DNA from: Actinopolyspora alba
GTDB taxonomy: Bacteria; Actinomycetota; Actinomycetes; Mycobacteriales; Pseudonocardiaceae
Assembly (NCBI RefSeq): GCF_900112765.1
Contig: NZ_FOMZ01000001.1
Span: 538,740-602,739 of the forward strand
Length of the DNA: 64,000 nt
Direction of reading: 5' to 3'
In this document: one piece after another, positions 27,018 through 34,731 of the stretch
Numbering within the stretch: position 1 is the first letter of the stretch
Layout of the letters: every line of letters starts with the position of its first letter
Made by a program: the position numbers and the translations under genes
Notes under the pieces: generated by a model
What the model was told of the DNA's origin: nothing
Databases searched by the model: none
The model's input: the letters and a program-made list of their open reading frames with translations, nothing else

Positions 27018-27207
27018 CGCGTTCTTCCTCTCGTCACTGAAGTCCTCGAGTTCACTCTGTCCGGCCGGGCGGCCGGCCGGACAACACGATTCGACGGGGT
27101 GCACAACGGGCTTCGTGTCTTTCCGGGGAGCCACGTCCGGCTCTGACCATCGCCGCTCTGACCGTCACCGGGGCCCGGTGCACCCCGCGACGCGCCCGGG
27201 GGCGTCG

Positions 27208-27221
27208 ATTTCTCGCGAAAT
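27208..27221. repeat. Dispersed palindrome, copy 3
   Basis: ATTTCTCGCGAAAT inside a larger palindrome: GGCGTCG before and CGACGCC after pair as well, so the full symmetric unit is 27201-27228. Confidence 0.75.
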
Positions 27222-27260
27222 CGACGCCCCGCTGCGGCGACACAGCCCCGTGCGGTGTCG

Positions 27261-27274
27261 ATTTCCCACGAAAT
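27261..27274. repeat. Dispersed palindrome, copy 4 (degenerate centre)
   Basis: ATTTCCCACGAAAT with TCG before and CGCC after; the centre differs from the family core but the arms are kept. Confidence 0.55.
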
Positions 27275-27355
27275 CGCCGCGCCCTCGGCGGTGCGAAGCC
27301 GAGCTCCCACCACCCTCGCGGCCCGCACCGCAGCGGGTTCTCCCGTGCGGCGTCA

Positions 27356-27369
27356 ATTTCTCGCGAAAT
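27356..27369. repeat. Dispersed palindrome, copy 5
   Basis: ATTTCTCGCGAAAT flanked by GCGTCA and TGACGC, again extending the symmetry to about 26 bases. Confidence 0.75.
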
Positions 27370-27432
27370 TGACGCCGCTGCACCGGGACCGTCCGTCGAG
27401 AAGCGACCGTGCGGGTCGCGGCTCGGGTGTCC

Positions 27433-27545
27433 CCGGTGCGTGAGTCGGATGCATTGCGAGGCCGGGCCGCTCGCCGCGTAGGTCGCTACTCAAGAGCCGG
27501 CCCAACACAGCAAGGCGCCGACTCACGTGCCGGCTACCCGACCAC
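27433..27545 (-). repeat. Repeat A, left copy (inverted relative to 37919-38033)
   Basis: 113 bases that match the reverse complement of 37919-38033 at about nine positions in ten. Shared landmarks are GTGAGTCGGATGCATTGCGA at one end, GTAGGTCGCTACTCAAGAG in the middle and GGCTACCCGACCAC at the other end. No transposase or longer frame is attached. Confidence 0.8.
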
Positions 27546-27570
27546 CGCGCCAGAGCCGACGCAGTCACGC

Positions 27571-28368
27571 TCAGTAGATCCAGCCGAAGCTGTCGGCGCT
27601 TGTGCCGCTGGGCTTGTACTCCAGCGCCACGTGCCCGCGGTAGCCGGCCCGCTGCAGCTTGGCGAAGTAGTGGTCGAAGTCCACCTCGCCGGTGCCGGGC
27701 TCGTTGCGGCCGGGGGCGTCGGCGATCTGGACGTGCCCGATCCGAGCGGCGTGGTTGTCGATGGCTGCTGCCGGGTCGTCACCGTTGGCGATCAGGTGGT
27801 ACAGGTCGAACAGCAGTCGCAGATTGTCCACACCGCCCGATTCGCGCACCCGGTCGATGACGGCGACCGCGTCGTCGGCCTTCTTGAGCGGATAGCTGGG
27901 GGTGCCGCTGACCGGCTCGATCAGCACGGTGCCGTCGACGCGCTCGGCCCCCTTGGCCGCGGCGATGAGGTTCTCCACGGCCGCGGCGTCCTGCTCGGCG
28001 GGTTGCACACCCTCGATCCGGTTGCCGTAGAGGGCGTTGAAGGCGGTGCAGCCCAGCCGTGCGCCGATTCCCACCGCCACGTCGACGTTGTCGCGGAACT
28101 CGGCGGACCTGGCTGGGTGCGAGAGCACGCCACGGTCCCCGGCGGGCATGTTCCCGGCGAAGAAGTTCAACCCGACCAGGGAGACACCGGCGTCCTCGAC
28201 GGCACGGACGAACTTGTCGATCTCTCCGTCACCCGGAACGGCTTCGGAGAACGGCCACCAGAACTCGACGGCGTCGAAACCGGCTGCCTTGGCCGCTGCC
28301 GGCCGGGACAACACGTCGAGCTCGGTGAACAGGATCGACGTGTTGACTGCGTACGGGAAGCGATGCAT
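27571..28368 (-). CDS. hyi: Hydroxypyruvate isomerase
   Basis: TIM-barrel isomerase interconverting hydroxypyruvate and tartronate semialdehyde, 265 residues from ATG 28368 after AGGGGG. The upstream in-frame extension crosses a palindromic operator and is not translated in my reading. Motifs: FDAVEFWWPF, GLNFFAGNMPAGDRG, LIEPVSGTPSYPL (metal Glu), LRLLFDLYHLIANGDD, GHVQIADAPGRNEPGTGEVDF and ALEYKPSG. These match the Hyi/OtnI branch of the xylose-isomerase-like superfamily. It works with Gcl and GlxR; the gene precedes glxR on the same strand but is separated by the 550-base repeat gap. Confidence 0.92.
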   Translation of the reverse strand: MHRFPYAVNTSILFTELDVLSRPAAAKAAGFDAVEFWWPFSEAVPGDGEIDKFVRAVEDAGVSLVGLNFFAGNMPAGDRGVLSHPARSAEFRDNVDVAVGIGARLGCTAFNALYGNRIEGVQPAEQDAAAVENLIAAAKGAERVDGTVLIEPVSGTPSYPLKKADDAVAVIDRVRESGGVDNLRLLFDLYHLIANGDDPAAAIDNHAARIGHVQIADAPGRNEPGTGEVDFDHYFAKLQRAGYRGHVALEYKPSGTSADSFGWIY

Positions 28369-28393
28369 CCGTGTGCCCCCTTGATTCACCTTT

Positions 28394-28410
28394 ATTTCAC
28401 GAAGTGAAAT
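28394..28410 (-). promoter_or_regulatory. Operator-like palindrome before hyi
   Basis: ATTTCACGAAGTGAAAT, a perfect 7-3-7 palindrome 26-42 bases before the hyi ATG, in an A/T-rich leader. It has the same architecture as the TTCAACA-type palindromes before allB and the uricase operon but different arms, so a second regulator is likely. Confidence 0.6.
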
Positions 28411-28526
28411 TATTATTTCGTACAGCGATAGAATACTGAGTGTCCACGACAGGGTCAACACCCATCGCACCGGCGGGCTACCGTGATGAGGCGTACGACG
28501 GGGCCGGACGGAAGCGGAGGTGCTCG

Positions 28527-28781
28527 ATGCGACTCAGAGCGGAGTTCACGACGGAACCGTTCGAGGGCGAGGGCGATCCCCCGGCACACGCGGCCGTGGC
28601 TCGGGACGCGCTGCGCGAGTCCGGACTGGAACCGGAGTTCGGGCCGCTCGGGACGGCCATCAGCGGGGACCGGGCGGTGTTACTTCCGGCGCTGTCGGCG
28701 GTGCTGGAGCGAACCCTGGACGCGGGGGCGGACCGAATCACGCTGCAGGTCAGCATCGACGACACATCCCAGGACGGTTGA
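28527..28781 (+). CDS. Thiamine-binding (MTH1187/YkoF-like) protein
   Basis: 84 residues from ATG 28527 directly behind GGAGG. The sequence MRLRAEFTTEPFEGEGDPP, with GLEPEFGPLGTAISGD and DRITLQVSID, matches the small ferredoxin-fold family that binds thiamine and forms tetramers. It is followed after eight bases by an HTH gene, a pairing that suggests a common regulatory or vitamin-related role. It starts about 160 bases from hyi in the opposite direction. Gcl is thiamine-diphosphate dependent, which may explain the location; this is inference. Confidence 0.75.
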   Translation: MRLRAEFTTEPFEGEGDPPAHAAVARDALRESGLEPEFGPLGTAISGDRAVLLPALSAVLERTLDAGADRITLQVSIDDTSQDG

Positions 28782-28789
28782 GGTTTCAC

Positions 28790-29146
28790 GTGCATCCGCT
28801 GACTTCCGCGATCCAGCCGCTGCTCAGCCGGATCGGCGCCAGCACGGTGCCGGTCGAGGAACGGAAATCCGACGACGTGCTGCTCTACTGGGACGGCGTG
28901 CCCGCCGTCGCGGTCCGGATGCCGAACGAGGAACTCACCAGCGCACTGGATCGATTGATCGCGCAGGTCGAGACCGAGCTGGGCGCGGGCCTGGCCGACC
29001 TCTCAAGGGCCGACAAGCAGCGCGCCGTGCGCCTGCTCGAGGAACGCGGCGCCTTCACGCTGCGCAAGTCGGTGGAGTCCGTGGCCAAGAAACTCGGGGT
29101 CAGCCGCTTCACCGTGTACAACTACCTCAACCGCGAACGCTCCTGA
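28790..29146 (+). CDS. Helix-turn-helix regulator (HTH_22/YheO-like C-terminus)
   Basis: 118 residues from GTG 28790, spaced eight bases from the thiamine-binding gene and preceded by GAGG. The N-terminal half (about 1-60) is a small alpha/beta domain with an invariant-looking VEERKSDDVLLYWDGVPAVAV stretch (cited in part), perhaps for a ligand. The C-terminal half carries a resolvase-type HTH: LSRADKQRAVRLLEERGAF, then KSVESVAKKLGVSRFTVYNY. A local autoregulator or purine/thiamine sensor is possible. Targets unknown. Confidence 0.75.
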   Translation: MHPLTSAIQPLLSRIGASTVPVEERKSDDVLLYWDGVPAVAVRMPNEELTSALDRLIAQVETELGAGLADLSRADKQRAVRLLEERGAFTLRKSVESVAKKLGVSRFTVYNYLNRERS

Positions 29147-29492
29147 ACAACCGCCGTCCGCCTCCCCGACGGCCCCTCGGCAGCGCCTCACCGACGCCGC
29201 CCCAGCGGCCCCGGCCGCGCCGCACTTCCCCACCGGGCCGCGCCCGCCGCGGCTTCCATCTCTCGACCCGGCGCGGCGATTTCGCGAGAAATCGCCGCCG
29301 CGTCGGCCGGACACCACACCGAACGGACACCACACCGAACGGGCACACGCCGCACAGTCCCGGTCGCCGCACTGCTCCGAACGCAGTAGCGCGACACCGA
29401 CACGCGCAGCTGTCCCGAACCGGGCGATTCGGCCGAACACCACGCGCCGGAACTGCGATCATTGTGCGAACGCACAGCACGGACCAGCAACT
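29147..29492. other. Intergenic region before the uricase operon
   Basis: About 345 bases, no gene. It contains palindrome copy 6 and a short direct repeat in which GGACACCACACCGAAC occurs twice in succession (about 29318-29350). The operator and promoter of the next operon follow. Confidence 0.55.
29279..29292. repeat. Dispersed palindrome, copy 6
   Basis: ATTTCGCGAGAAAT flanked by GGCG and CGCC. Confidence 0.7.
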
Positions 29493-29533
29493 TTCAACAA
29501 AGTGTTGACACCCTCGGTTGGGCGGTCTTAACT
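29493..29533 (+). promoter_or_regulatory. Operator and promoter of the OHCU-HIUH-uricase operon
   Basis: TTCAACAAAGTGTTGAC (29493-29509) is the allB palindrome with one mismatch. Its right arm overlaps a consensus -35 TTGACA (29505-29510); 17 bases on is TTAACT (29528-29533) as -10. A regulator bound here would block RNA polymerase, fitting repression by an AllR-type protein. Confidence 0.7.
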
Positions 29534-29609
29534 TTTGCCACCAACCGCTCCGAGGGAACACGCGGGTGAACCCGAGGAGAACAACCACGCGAATCCGTGG
29601 GGAACACCG

Positions 29610-30137
29610 ATGTCAGCACCATCTTCCACCGGCACCGGCCCGGGGCTGGCCAGACTCAACAGCCTTCCCCGGCCCGAGCTCGTCAAGAAACTGCTGGCCT
29701 GCCTCGATGTGCAGCGCTGGGCGAACGAGCTGGCCGACAACCGGCCTTACGAGTCCGACAACCAGCTCTACGAAACGGCCGACCGCGCGGCGAACGAGCT
29801 CACCGAGTCGGAGATCCACTCCGCGCTGGCCGCCCACCCGAGGATCGGTCAACGATCCACCGGCAACGACACCTCGGCCTCGTGGTCCCGCCGGGAGCAG
29901 TCCGGCGTCGACGCGGACGACACCAAGCTGGCCGTGGAGCTGGCGGAGGCCAACGAGGAGTACGAACGCCGCTTCGGGCACGTCTACCTGGTGTGCGCGA
30001 GCGGACGCAGCGGACCGGAGCTGCTGGAGATCCTGCGTTCCCGACTGGACAACGACCCCGAGACCGAGCTGCGCGTCGTCGCCGACGAACTGCGCAAGAT
30101 CGCGAGACTACGGCTGGCGAGAGTGATCGAAGCGTGA
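29610..30137 (+). CDS. uraD: 2-Oxo-4-hydroxy-4-carboxy-5-ureidoimidazoline (OHCU) decarboxylase
   Basis: 175 residues from ATG 29610; longer in-frame starts lack a leader. Third step of urate oxidation, giving S-allantoin. Motifs: LLACLDVQRWANELADNRPY near the N-terminus, the catalytic His in AAHPRIGQRS (about residue 75), the SRREQSG Glu/Gln segment and FGHVYLVCASGRSGPELLEIL, all typical of the family. First gene of an operon with HIU hydrolase (4-base overlap) and uricase. Confidence 0.94.
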   Translation: MSAPSSTGTGPGLARLNSLPRPELVKKLLACLDVQRWANELADNRPYESDNQLYETADRAANELTESEIHSALAAHPRIGQRSTGNDTSASWSRREQSGVDADDTKLAVELAEANEEYERRFGHVYLVCASGRSGPELLEILRSRLDNDPETELRVVADELRKIARLRLARVIEA

Positions 30138-30484
30138 GCGAGACAACCACGAGTGCCGTCACCACACACGTCCTGGACTCCTCCCGGGGGCTGCCCGCCG
30201 CGGGGATCGAGGTCGCGCTGGAACAGGCCACGCGGGACGGGTGGACCTCACTCGGCGAAGCCGTGACCAACGACGACGGCAGGGTCAAACAGCTCGGACC
30301 GAACCGGCTGGCCGAAGGCACCTACCGGCTGACCTTCGAAACAGGGACATATTTCCAACGCCTGGGCGTCGACTCCTTCTATCCGCAGGTGCAGATCACC
30401 TTCCGCCTCGCGGACGCGGAGCAGCACTACCACGTTCCGCTGTTGTTGAGCCCGTTCGCATATTCCACATACCGAGGGAGCTGA
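30134..30484 (+). CDS. uraH: 5-Hydroxyisourate hydrolase (transthyretin-like)
   Basis: 116 residues from GTG 30134 in the GTGA overlap with the decarboxylase stop. Hydrolyses 5-hydroxyisourate to OHCU. Conserved transthyretin-like elements are VTTHVLDSSRGLPAAGIEV with the active-site His, the central Arg (NDDGRV) and HYHVPLLLSPFAYSTYRGS ending in the diagnostic C-terminal YRGS. Stands between uraD and uricase, seven bases before the latter. Confidence 0.96.
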   Translation: MSETTTSAVTTHVLDSSRGLPAAGIEVALEQATRDGWTSLGEAVTNDDGRVKQLGPNRLAEGTYRLTFETGTYFQRLGVDSFYPQVQITFRLADAEQHYHVPLLLSPFAYSTYRGS

Positions 30485-30491
30485 TCAGCTC

Positions 30492-31382
30492 ATGGGCATC
30501 GTCATGGGCCCCAACCAGTACGGCAAGTCCGAGTGCCGCATCGTCACGATCAACCGGGGCAGCAGCAGGCACACCATCAAGGACCTCAACGTCAGCACCG
30601 CGCTGCGCGGTGACTTCGACGACACGCACTACACCGGTGACAACGCCAAGGTACTGCCGACCGACACCCAGAAGAACACGGTCTACGGCCTGGCGAAGGA
30701 GCAGCCGGTCGGTGAGATCGAGGACTTCGCGGTACGGCTCGGACGGCACTTCATCGACACCCAGGAGCCGGTCAAGGGCGCGCGCATCCTCGTCGAGGAG
30801 TACGCCTGGGAACGCATCCCGGTGGCGGGCACCGGCCACGACCACTCCTTCGCCAGGTCCAGCGACGAGAAGCGCACCACCGCGGTGACCATCGACGGTT
30901 CGGAGACGCACGTCGTCTCCGGGCTCAAGGACCTGGTCGTGCTGAAGTCCACGGGTTCGGAGTTCTGGGGCTATCCCAAGGACCGGTTCACCACGCTGGG
31001 CGAGACCGAGGACCGGATCCTCGCCACGGCGGTCACGGCCCGGTGGCGTTATCTGCACAACGATGTGGACTGGGCGAAGAGCTTCGGCTCGATCCGGGAA
31101 ACCATGCTCGAAACATTCGCCACCACCCACAGCTACGCGTTGCAGCAGAGCCTGCACGAAATGGGCAAGGCAGTGCTGGAAAAGCACCCCGAGGTCGCCG
31201 AAGTACGGATGTCGCTGCCCAACAAGCACCATTTCCTGGTGGACATGGAACCATTCGGCATGAAGAACGAGAACGAGGTGTTCTTCGCCGCCGACCGCCC
31301 CTACGGACTCATCGAGGGCACCGTGACCCGCGACGATGTCGAAGAGGCACCGCGAGCCTGGTACAGCCTGCCGGAATTCTGA
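30492..31382 (+). CDS. uox: Urate oxidase (uricase)
   Basis: Cofactor-free uricase of 296 residues oxidising urate to 5-hydroxyisourate. ATG 30492. T-fold signatures: MGPNQYGKSECRIVTINRGS with the catalytic Lys region, TGDNAKVLPTDTQKNTVYGLA with the catalytic Thr, ETHVVSGLKDLVVLKSTGSEFWGY, ATAVTARWRY and SLPNKHHFLVDMEPFGMKNENEVF. Last gene of the operon, followed by a strong terminator. Together with uraH, uraD, allB and alc it takes urate to ureidoglycolate. Confidence 0.97.
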   Translation: MGIVMGPNQYGKSECRIVTINRGSSRHTIKDLNVSTALRGDFDDTHYTGDNAKVLPTDTQKNTVYGLAKEQPVGEIEDFAVRLGRHFIDTQEPVKGARILVEEYAWERIPVAGTGHDHSFARSSDEKRTTAVTIDGSETHVVSGLKDLVVLKSTGSEFWGYPKDRFTTLGETEDRILATAVTARWRYLHNDVDWAKSFGSIRETMLETFATTHSYALQQSLHEMGKAVLEKHPEVAEVRMSLPNKHHFLVDMEPFGMKNENEVFFAADRPYGLIEGTVTRDDVEEAPRAWYSLPEF

Positions 31383-31391
31383 TTCCACAGC

Positions 31392-31423
31392 CGGGGTCGC
31401 CGGAAGCAGAACCGGCGACCCCG
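31392..31423 (+). terminator. Terminator of the uricase operon
   Basis: 12-bp perfect stem CGGGGTCGCCGG (31392-31403) with CCGGCGACCCCG (31412-31423), eight-base loop, then TTGTTTC; ten bases past the uricase stop. Confidence 0.85.
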
Positions 31424-31547
31424 TTGTTTCACCTTTCATCTTTTTCTTCGGAAACCACACCGTTACTCGACGGCAACGCCTGATTCGAGATTTCGCAGAG
31501 AATTGATTTAGCTAACCCATATTTCCTCCGTGGCCCAGGAGTACCCA

Positions 31548-33071
31548 ATGCCCCTGTTCATCAGTAGGCGCAATCGCGGCACGAGAAACGGAAGACAGGA
31601 CTCCCATCCGGTGGACGAGGTGCTTCCGCCGGGCAAACTGCTGGCCTACGGTGTGCAGCACATCGCCGCGATGTACGCGGGTGTGGTGGCGCCCCCACTG
31701 ATCATCGGCCAGGCGCTGGGGCTGGACCCGCTCAGGATGACGCTGCTGATCGGCGCGAGCCTGCTGACGGCGGGAATCGCGACCCTGCTGCAGGCGGTCG
31801 GCGTCTGGCGGGTCGGGGCGCGCATGCCGTTCGTCAACGGCGTCACCTTCGGCTCCGTGGCGCCCATCCTGGCCATCGTCGCGCAGCACGACCAGCAACA
31901 AGCACTGTCCATAGTCTACGGCTCGGTGTTGATCGCCGGGATCCTCGCCTTTATCGCCGCACCATACTTCTCCCGACTGGTGCGCTTCTTCCCGCCGCTG
32001 GTCAACGGCACCGTGATCACGCTGATCGGACTGTCGCTGTTCCCCGTCGCGATCGGTTGGATAGCCGGTAACGACAGCGAGGCCGCCGACTTCGCCTCCC
32101 CGCTGCGGGTCGGCCTCGGCGCGGGGACATTCGTACTGGTACTGCTGCTCAACAGGTTCCTCAAGGGCTTCTGGAACCGGATCGCACTGCTGATCGGCCT
32201 GGTCATCGGAACCCTCGTGGCGTGGCCGCTGGGCGCGGTGGACAGCTCGACCTTCGCGCAGGCCCCGATTTTCGACGTCCCCATGCCGTTCGAACTCGCC
32301 GCTCCGGCGTTCAGCCTCACGGCGACGATCTCCATCTGCATCGTGATGCTCGTCGCGATGATGGAGAGCACCGCGGACATGATCGCGCTGGGCGAGATCG
32401 TGGACCGCCCCGCCGACGAGCAGACGATCGCGGCCGGGCTGCGTGCCGACGGCGCGGGCAGCGCGCTGAGCGCGGTGTTCGGCGGATTCACCTGCAGCGC
32501 GTTCGCGCAGAACGTCGGGCTGGTCGCGCTGACCAGGGTCAAGAGCAGGTTCGTCGTGGCGGCCGCGGGTGGCGTGCTGATCATGCTCGGGTTGTTCCCG
32601 ATCGTCGGCGCCGTGGTCTCGCTGGTACCGCAGCCGGTGCTGGGCGGTGCGGCGCTGGTGCTGTTCGGCTCGGTCGCCTCCAGCGGGATGCGCACGCTGG
32701 GCAAGGCGGATCTCGGTAACCCGCTGAACTCGCTTGTGGTCGCGGGGGCGGTGGGGGTCGGCATGATCCCGATCGTGTCGCCGGACTTCTACGAGCACTT
32801 CCCCGCCGCGCTGCGTACCGTGCTGGACTCCGGCATCAGCACCGGCTGCCTGGCCGCGCTGGCGCTGAACCTGCTGTTCAACGGGACGCGAGGCTCCGGG
32901 CAGGGCGAGCAACCGGCTTCCGGAGCGGACGAGGCCCCGGAGGGCGCGGCAGCGGTGGTCCCGGCCGACACCGCGGAGCCCGAGGAGGTGGGCGCGGGCG
33001 GAACGCAGGCAGGGCCGGTTCCGACCCCCAGGCCGAACAGCGTCGCGCAGGACACCGAACGCAGCGGCTGA
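31548..33071 (+). CDS. NCS2-family nucleobase (urate/xanthine) permease
   Basis: Membrane transporter of 507 residues. I choose ATG 31548 behind CAGGAG; an upstream GTG lies before the ribosome site. About 12-14 membrane segments run through residues 25-460. The family signature is FGGFTCSAFAQNVGLVALTRVKSRFV with the QNVGL motif, plus QHIAAMYAGVVAPPLIIG in TM1. An Ala/Glu/Pro-rich cytoplasmic tail of about 50 residues follows. Location after uricase implies uptake of urate or xanthine by proton symport; the exact substrate is inferred from context. Confidence 0.93.
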   Translation: MPLFISRRNRGTRNGRQDSHPVDEVLPPGKLLAYGVQHIAAMYAGVVAPPLIIGQALGLDPLRMTLLIGASLLTAGIATLLQAVGVWRVGARMPFVNGVTFGSVAPILAIVAQHDQQQALSIVYGSVLIAGILAFIAAPYFSRLVRFFPPLVNGTVITLIGLSLFPVAIGWIAGNDSEAADFASPLRVGLGAGTFVLVLLLNRFLKGFWNRIALLIGLVIGTLVAWPLGAVDSSTFAQAPIFDVPMPFELAAPAFSLTATISICIVMLVAMMESTADMIALGEIVDRPADEQTIAAGLRADGAGSALSAVFGGFTCSAFAQNVGLVALTRVKSRFVVAAAGGVLIMLGLFPIVGAVVSLVPQPVLGGAALVLFGSVASSGMRTLGKADLGNPLNSLVVAGAVGVGMIPIVSPDFYEHFPAALRTVLDSGISTGCLAALALNLLFNGTRGSGQGEQPASGADEAPEGAAAVVPADTAEPEEVGAGGTQAGPVPTPRPNSVAQDTERSG

Positions 33072-33176
33072 CAGCGGCTCGCGACCGCTCGACGAGATGA
33101 TCCCGACGACCGGGTGCTCGGTGCCGCTTCGGAACACCGCCACCCCGAGGGACGTCCGAAGAGCGACTCTCCCGAA

Positions 33177-33213
33177 AAGCGGGGATCCGGTCCACACGAC
33201 CGGGTCCCCGCTT
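33177..33213 (+). terminator. Terminator after the permease gene
   Basis: 15-bp stem (33177-33191 with 33199-33213) with one G.T pair and a seven-base loop, about 105 bases after the stop. Confidence 0.75.
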
Positions 33214-33574
33214 CGCGTGTTCCAGTCGCGGAACTCATCGTGACTCCCCGGGCGGTCCACGGAATAACCGCTCTTCTCGTTTCTGTTCTCTCCTCACGCA
33301 CGGATCCGATTTTCCCGGCGCCGAGCCGAGTGAACGATCGGGGAAAAACGTGAATGCCGCGTGAATCCTGCCAAAAAGGAAGACACGCGGAATACGGCCG
33401 TTTCGGCGCATCATTTTCACCCGTCCGGAGCAGGAAACTCGACCGGTTGGCGGCAATCCGGCCGAAACTCCGAACAGCGTCTTGTCACCTCCCCCGACAG
33501 TGGGAAAAATTCGCTCCGCCCGTTCGCGAACCGAAAATCATCGACCACCGATTTCCCACGGCGGGAGCGAGCAG
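33214..33574. other. Leader region of the amidase gene
   Basis: About 360 bases without a gene. Composition is less GC-rich around 33340-33560. In many actinobacteria secreted wall hydrolases have structured leaders (for example c-di-AMP riboswitches), but I could not identify the conserved elements here. Confidence 0.4.
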
Positions 33575-34651
33575 ATGCCCGAGAGACGGCGGGACGCGAA
33601 ACCGAACGAGACCACCCGGCGAGCGCTGCTCGGCGGCACGCTGCTGGGAACCACCGGCCTGTTGTTGGGCGGCACCGCCGCGGCCGCGACCTCACCACCG
33701 AGCACACGCGCGCTGACCGTCGCGAGTACCGACGCGTGGGGAGCGCGCCCACCCCGGAGCGAGCCGGTGGTACTGGCACGCCCGGCCCGCAAGATCATCG
33801 TGCACCACACCGCCACCCCCAACAGCACGGACTACTCCCGTGCGCACGCCTTCGAGCTGGCACGGTCCATTCAGGACTACCACATGGACCACAACGGCTG
33901 GATCGACACCGGCCAGCACTTCACCCTCAGCCGGGGCGGCCACATCACCGAGGGCAGGCACCACAGCCTCGCCGCCTTCGACGACGGTGGCAACCACGTG
34001 GTCAGCGCGCACACCAGCGGCCAGAACAGGTTGGCCGTGGGGATCGAGAACGAGGGCACCTACAACAGCGTGGCGTTCCCGAGCACCCAGTACGACAAGC
34101 TGGTGGAACTCTGCGTGGCGCTGTGCTCCTCCTACGGCATCGAGCCCTACGAGATCTACGGGCACCGCGACTTCAACGCCACCGACTGCCCCGGCGACCG
34201 GCTCTACGCACTGCTGGGACAGCTGCGCGCGGACGTGGCCGCCTCGGTCGGCGGTGATCCCACCGGGGTGAGCTGGCCGCTGCTGCGTCCCGATGACGAG
34301 GGCGAGCGGGTGCGGATGCTGCAGCACCTGCTCAACGAGCACGGCGCGGCGTTGACCACCGACGGGATCTACGGTCCCGCCACCGAGAGCGCGGTGAGCG
34401 ACTTCCAGCGCTCCACCGGCGCCATAGTGGACGGCCTGGCGGGCAACCAGACCTGGAACCAGGCGGTCCGTGACCGCGCGAACGGCGACAGCGGATCGGC
34501 GGTGCGGGCGGTGCAGCAGCGGCTCGGCACGACGGTGGACGGCATCTTCGGCCCGGTCACCGAGTCGGCGGTGCGGGACTTCCAGCACGCGCGGGGACTG
34601 CGTGTCGACGGCGTGGTCGACGCCCGCACCTGGGACGAGCTGGTCGGCTGA
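33575..34651 (+). CDS. Tat-exported N-acetylmuramoyl-L-alanine amidase with two peptidoglycan-binding domains
   Basis: 358 residues from ATG 33575 (GGGAG leader). Tat-type signal TRRALLGGTLLGTTGLLLGG. The amidase_2/PGRP domain (about 50-215) shows zinc ligands in IVHHTATPNSTDY, the second His in YGHRDFNATDCPGD and the Cys of the same motif. It hydrolyses the bond between MurNAc and the stem peptide. Two PG_binding_1 repeats follow (VRMLQHLLNEHGA ... DGIYGPATESAVSDFQ and VRAVQQRLG ... DGIFGPVTESAVRDFQ). The next gene is another wall hydrolase with the same binding module, so the pair may act together in wall turnover. Confidence 0.92.
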   Translation: MPERRRDAKPNETTRRALLGGTLLGTTGLLLGGTAAAATSPPSTRALTVASTDAWGARPPRSEPVVLARPARKIIVHHTATPNSTDYSRAHAFELARSIQDYHMDHNGWIDTGQHFTLSRGGHITEGRHHSLAAFDDGGNHVVSAHTSGQNRLAVGIENEGTYNSVAFPSTQYDKLVELCVALCSSYGIEPYEIYGHRDFNATDCPGDRLYALLGQLRADVAASVGGDPTGVSWPLLRPDDEGERVRMLQHLLNEHGAALTTDGIYGPATESAVSDFQRSTGAIVDGLAGNQTWNQAVRDRANGDSGSAVRAVQQRLGTTVDGIFGPVTESAVRDFQHARGLRVDGVVDARTWDELVG

Positions 34652-34731
34652 TCCTTCGAGCACACCGGTTTTCCCCACGGCGGTGCGCACGACCCGAGCA
34701 CACCGCCCGAACCCCTACAAGGGAGGTAGGA

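Larger units (their letters stand above)
27018..27570. other. Repeat-rich gap between glxR and hyi
   Basis: About 550 bases without a gene. It contains three copies of the ATTTC-type palindrome and the left member of a 113-115 bp inverted repeat pair. It also holds a stretch (about 27285-27350) similar to 58665-58755 (CCACCACCCTCGC, GTTCTCCCGTGCGGC). The glxR promoter is expected near 27030-27120 but is not clear. Confidence 0.6.

Noticed and set aside
31487..31505. Twelfth palindrome copy before the permease (GAGATTTCGCAGAGAATTG)
   Set aside because: Arms are only partly symmetrical and the centre differs; could be chance.
33214..33574. c-di-AMP (ydaO-type) riboswitch before the amidase
   Set aside because: Expected from gene type, but conserved riboswitch segments could not be recognised.
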